The notes under the pieces were generated by a model. The model did no database searches. It saw only the letters and a program-made list of their open reading frames with translations, and was not told the origin of the DNA. Position numbers and translations under genes: made by a program. Shown here piece after piece: positions 61,437-64,000 of a stretch of 64,000 nucleotides of DNA. This stretch comes from Bacteroidota bacterium. GTDB taxonomy: Bacteria; Bacteroidota; Bacteroidia; 2-12-FULL-35-15. How positions within the stretch are numbered: the first letter of the stretch is position 1; each line of letters begins with the position of its first letter. The stretch covers positions 1,195,067 to 1,259,066 of the forward strand of contig JADKIU010000002.1 of the NCBI GenBank assembly GCA_016722565.1. The letters are read 5' to 3'.

Positions 61437-63434
61437 TTATCGTTTTGAAGCCCCCATTAAATCATAATACATATTTGCCTTTTGTAAATCTCCTTTTTCT
61501 TTAAAATAATTTGCTAAAAAGGTGTTTAAAAACTTGTTGTTGGAGTTCAATCGAATGCATTCTTCAAAATAAGGAATTGCCGACAATGTATCCCCTTTCA
61601 TGAAATAAACATTACCAATATTTACATGCAATACATCCGCCTTAATCCCTTTATCAATAGCCCCCTGGTTCAATTTTATAATTTCATCATATTTTTTTTG
61701 CTCAGCATACATCGCACTCAAAGAGAAATATGTACTAATAAAATTAGAGTCGATGGCGATTGTTTTCATGTAATATTTTTCGGCAACATCATAATTTTTC
61801 ATCTTCGCCTCACAGGTTGCTAAATTAAAGTATGCTTCAACATAATTCGTATCCAATGAAATAGCTTTTTTTAGATAGGAAATCGATTTATCTGGTCGAT
61901 TATAATACGTATAATAAATCATTCCTAAATTGTTCAAAGAGGAAATATAATTCGGAATAATTCGAATTGATTCTAAATAATACTTTTCAGCTTTTTGAAC
62001 CTGAATACGTTTTTCCTGCAGACTCATTTTGGGGTTTTCTTTAATTTTTTGGATGCAAGCTGCTGCAATCAACGAATTGGCATGAGCGGATTCCGGAGCA
62101 TTTTTTACATCGGTATCATATAACGTATACGTATCTCTCCAATCCTTGATTCGTGCAAAAGAACGTCCTCCAAAAAGCAAAATAAACACCCCTAAGGTTA
62201 CTATCATTGAACTAGAAATAGCTGGAAATTTTGTTTCTTTCTTTTCATAAGAAAACTTAAACACTTTGAATAAAATCCAGGCTGCTGCAAAACACAAACC
62301 TAACGAAGGGATAAACGCAAACCGCTCTCCTACGATTCCTACCACCGGTACAACAACATTGGTAAACATAGAGATGGTAATAAAAAAGAAGATGATTCCA
62401 AATATTTCCAAGCCTTTCTGTTTAATATTCTTGAAAACATAATAACCAAAAGCAATCAATGCTACCAACACAATCCAAACAATTGGATTCCCCCAAGTAG
62501 CTACCGGTATTTGATTATAGCCGTAGTAAGAAACTAAGGGATGTGGAAAAATAAACATTTTCACATAAAAATAAATACTATACAAACCTGTTGGAATACG
62601 ATCAAGAATAGTGGATCCCAAATAGAGTGGATTCTCCCAATCCAATGTTTTTCTGGAAAAATTCTGATTCGCTATTTTATTTGCAAAACGGTATACTAAA
62701 ATTGGTAATGCGTAGGAAATAAATATCGGAATCATTCGCTTAAAAGAAACATCCTTCAAAAACCAAAGCGTAAAAGGAATAACAGCGATAATCGTCATCG
62801 CATCCTTTTTTGACATCAAGCCAAAAAGAATAAAAAATGCGCCAAAAAATAAGTGGTGATATTTTTTTGTTTCAACAAATTTCAAATAAAAAAACAAAGA
62901 TAAAAGGCATCCAATAAAACTCAAAATAACATCTCTGTTCTTTATACTGATTACCACCTCCGAATGCAACGGATGAATCAAAAATAAAGTTGTGATTACA
63001 AAAGGAAGGATGATATTATATTTCGATAAAAAATGTTGAAGCACCTTAAAAAGCAATACAATTGAAAGTGCATACAATAACACATTAAAAAAATGACTAA
63101 CATGCGGATTTACGCCAAAAAGCTCACATTCTAGAGCAAAAGTCGCTTTAACAATTGGACGATATTCATAGTTTGATTTTTGACTATTAATTACATAAGT
63201 TGTTCGGAAAATTTCGGGAATTGCTTTTACACCTTGCTGAACTTGCATATTATTCCGAACAACAAACTCGTCATCCATGGAATAATCATTCTTTATACTT
63301 TTCCCGTAAATTAAAAAGCATAAAAAGAAAAAAAACAAGACAATTCTCCGATTTATTTTTTTTTCATTTGACTCGGGTTCTAAAAGAATTTTTTCCTCCT
63401 TAATTTTTTCTTTTTCTTTATTTTTTTTCATCAA
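61437..63434 (-). CDS. TMTC-like membrane glycosyltransferase with C-terminal TPRs
   Basis: A 665-residue integral membrane protein. After a charged cytoplasmic start (MMKKNKEKEKIKEEK) come about ten hydrophobic helices, with an acidic motif in the first periplasmic loop (NDYSMDDEFVVRNN) and GERFAFIPSLGLCF, both typical of the DUF1736/TMTC family of C-type (dolichol- or polyprenyl-linked) O-mannosyltransferases. The C-terminal ~200 residues are TPRs (SLNNLGMIYYTYYNRPDKSI, EAYFNLATCEAKMKNYDVAE). Likely glycosylates exported proteins; donor and targets unknown. The HMA-like and giant genes follow on the same strand. Confidence 0.85.
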   Translation of the reverse strand: MMKKNKEKEKIKEEKILLEPESNEKKINRRIVLFFFFLCFLIYGKSIKNDYSMDDEFVVRNNMQVQQGVKAIPEIFRTTYVINSQKSNYEYRPIVKATFALECELFGVNPHVSHFFNVLLYALSIVLLFKVLQHFLSKYNIILPFVITTLFLIHPLHSEVVISIKNRDVILSFIGCLLSLFFYLKFVETKKYHHLFFGAFFILFGLMSKKDAMTIIAVIPFTLWFLKDVSFKRMIPIFISYALPILVYRFANKIANQNFSRKTLDWENPLYLGSTILDRIPTGLYSIYFYVKMFIFPHPLVSYYGYNQIPVATWGNPIVWIVLVALIAFGYYVFKNIKQKGLEIFGIIFFFITISMFTNVVVPVVGIVGERFAFIPSLGLCFAAAWILFKVFKFSYEKKETKFPAISSSMIVTLGVFILLFGGRSFARIKDWRDTYTLYDTDVKNAPESAHANSLIAAACIQKIKENPKMSLQEKRIQVQKAEKYYLESIRIIPNYISSLNNLGMIYYTYYNRPDKSISYLKKAISLDTNYVEAYFNLATCEAKMKNYDVAEKYYMKTIAIDSNFISTYFSLSAMYAEQKKYDEIIKLNQGAIDKGIKADVLHVNIGNVYFMKGDTLSAIPYFEECIRLNSNNKFLNTFLANYFKEKGDLQKANMYYDLMGASKR

Positions 63435-63458
63435 TCTATGTTCAATTCAATTTACTAT

Positions 63459-63466
63459 CAAATATA
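63459..63466 (-). promoter_or_regulatory. Candidate -7 box of the TMTC-like gene
   Basis: On the minus strand TATATTTG, perfect TAnnTTTG, 25 bp before the ATG at 63434. -33 region weak (ATTG). Confidence 0.45.
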
Positions 63467-63553
63467 ATTAAGATTTTAGCACAATTGGGAAGTATTTTTT
63501 GTACTTTTAAAACATAAAAGTGTTCAAAACTTTTTAAGCCTATCCATTTCAAT

Positions 63554-64000
63554 ATGCCGGCATTCATAAAAGCAATTAGTTATCACCTTCCTGAAAAAAT
63601 CTTCCACAACGAGGAGTTTTTCAAGATATTTCCTGCTACAGAACTACAAAAGAAAATTATTTAAAGATTGGTGTACAAGAAAGACATATTGTAGAAAACT
63701 CGCAAACTGCTACAGACCTTGCTATTCATGCCGGACTAAAACTATTTGCCGAACACAACATTCAACCTCAGGAAATCGATTTCTTGTTATTTTGTGCACT
63801 TGAATTTGATTACACCTTCCCTGCTTCCGCCTCGATTATTCAGGAAAAATTAAACTTACCGACTACCTGTGGAGCCATGGATTATAGCTTAGGATGCAGC
63901 GGGTTTGTTTATGGCTTAGCAATGGCAAAAGGAATGATTGAATCGGTAGGAATGAAAAATGTGTTACTGATCACCTCTTCAACACTCACAAAAAATTCAT
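63554..64000 (+). pseudogene. 3-oxoacyl-ACP synthase III (FabH-like) gene, frameshifted and cut by the window edge
   Basis: Starts MPAFIKAISYHLPEKIFHNE, the family N-terminus, and reads to a TAA at 63662-63664. In another frame the same protein continues at once with KIGVQERHIVENSQTATDLA, FCALEFDYTFPASASIIQEK, and MDYSLGCSGFVYGLAMAKGM, where the Cys is the ketosynthase nucleophile. Adding one base near 63655-63666 restores a single frame (KKII.KIGVQERH). Condenses acyl-CoA or acyl-ACP with malonyl-ACP in fatty-acid or modified-acyl synthesis. The 3' end lies outside the window, so the rest cannot be judged. Confidence 0.82.

Overview
The window is chromosomal DNA from a low-GC member of the Bacteroidota. 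Direct evidence: type IX secretion (T9SS) genes (gldN, porZ), several exported proteins ending in T9SS C-terminal sorting domains (type A and type B), promoter-like boxes of the Bacteroidota form TTTG - about 19 bp - TAnnTTTG, few Shine-Dalgarno sites, and the rpoA-rplQ-carA gene order seen in this phylum. No insertion sequences, prophage genes or CRISPR arrays were seen.

Layout. 1-7.7 kb: a truncated TPR/SpoIIE-type phosphatase, an unknown protein, purC, phoH, a SAM hydrolase-family gene with a small monooxygenase-like gene, the ABC-F ATPase uup and a rhomboid protease. 7.8-14.2 kb: a small exported protein, a TonB-dependent receptor behind a terminator-like hairpin, a large secreted M43 metalloprotease and a very small exported protein. 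14.2-19.5 kb: a DUF6495-like gene, pepT, a stand-alone gldN, a second TPR/SpoIIE phosphatase and an HU protein. 19.6-26.6 kb: a microprotein overlapping a phosphodiesterase-TPR-sulfotransferase fusion, a T9SS cargo protein, a sterol desaturase-family hydroxylase and pbpC. 26.6-31.9 kb (minus strand): a frameshifted DUF4421 gene, a TonB C-terminal-like protein, a cupredoxin with a sorting domain, recO and porZ. 32 kb: tRNA-Arg(CCG).

32.1-52.3 kb is one long minus-strand run: rpsL-rpsG-fusA, then the S10, spc and alpha ribosomal protein clusters with secY, map, infA, rpmJ and rpoA, ending in rplQ and then carA. Nearly every spacer longer than about 40 bp in this run holds its own inverted repeat, while the short spacers hold none. 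52.6-60.9 kb is a giant repeat protein (about 2,730 residues if one frameshift is repaired) built from 17 copies of an 88-residue module plus paired modules of a second type, ending in a type B sorting domain. A small HMA-like exported protein lies just upstream. The window closes with a TMTC-like membrane glycosyltransferase with TPRs and a frameshifted ketoacyl-ACP synthase III gene cut by the window edge.

How the parts fit: translation and essential housekeeping genes are interspersed with cell-envelope functions. GldN and PorZ belong to the machine that would export the metalloprotease, the cupredoxin, the 22.4-kb cargo and the giant protein. Three genes carry single-base frameshifts in otherwise well-preserved frames; this could be real decay or sequencing or assembly error.
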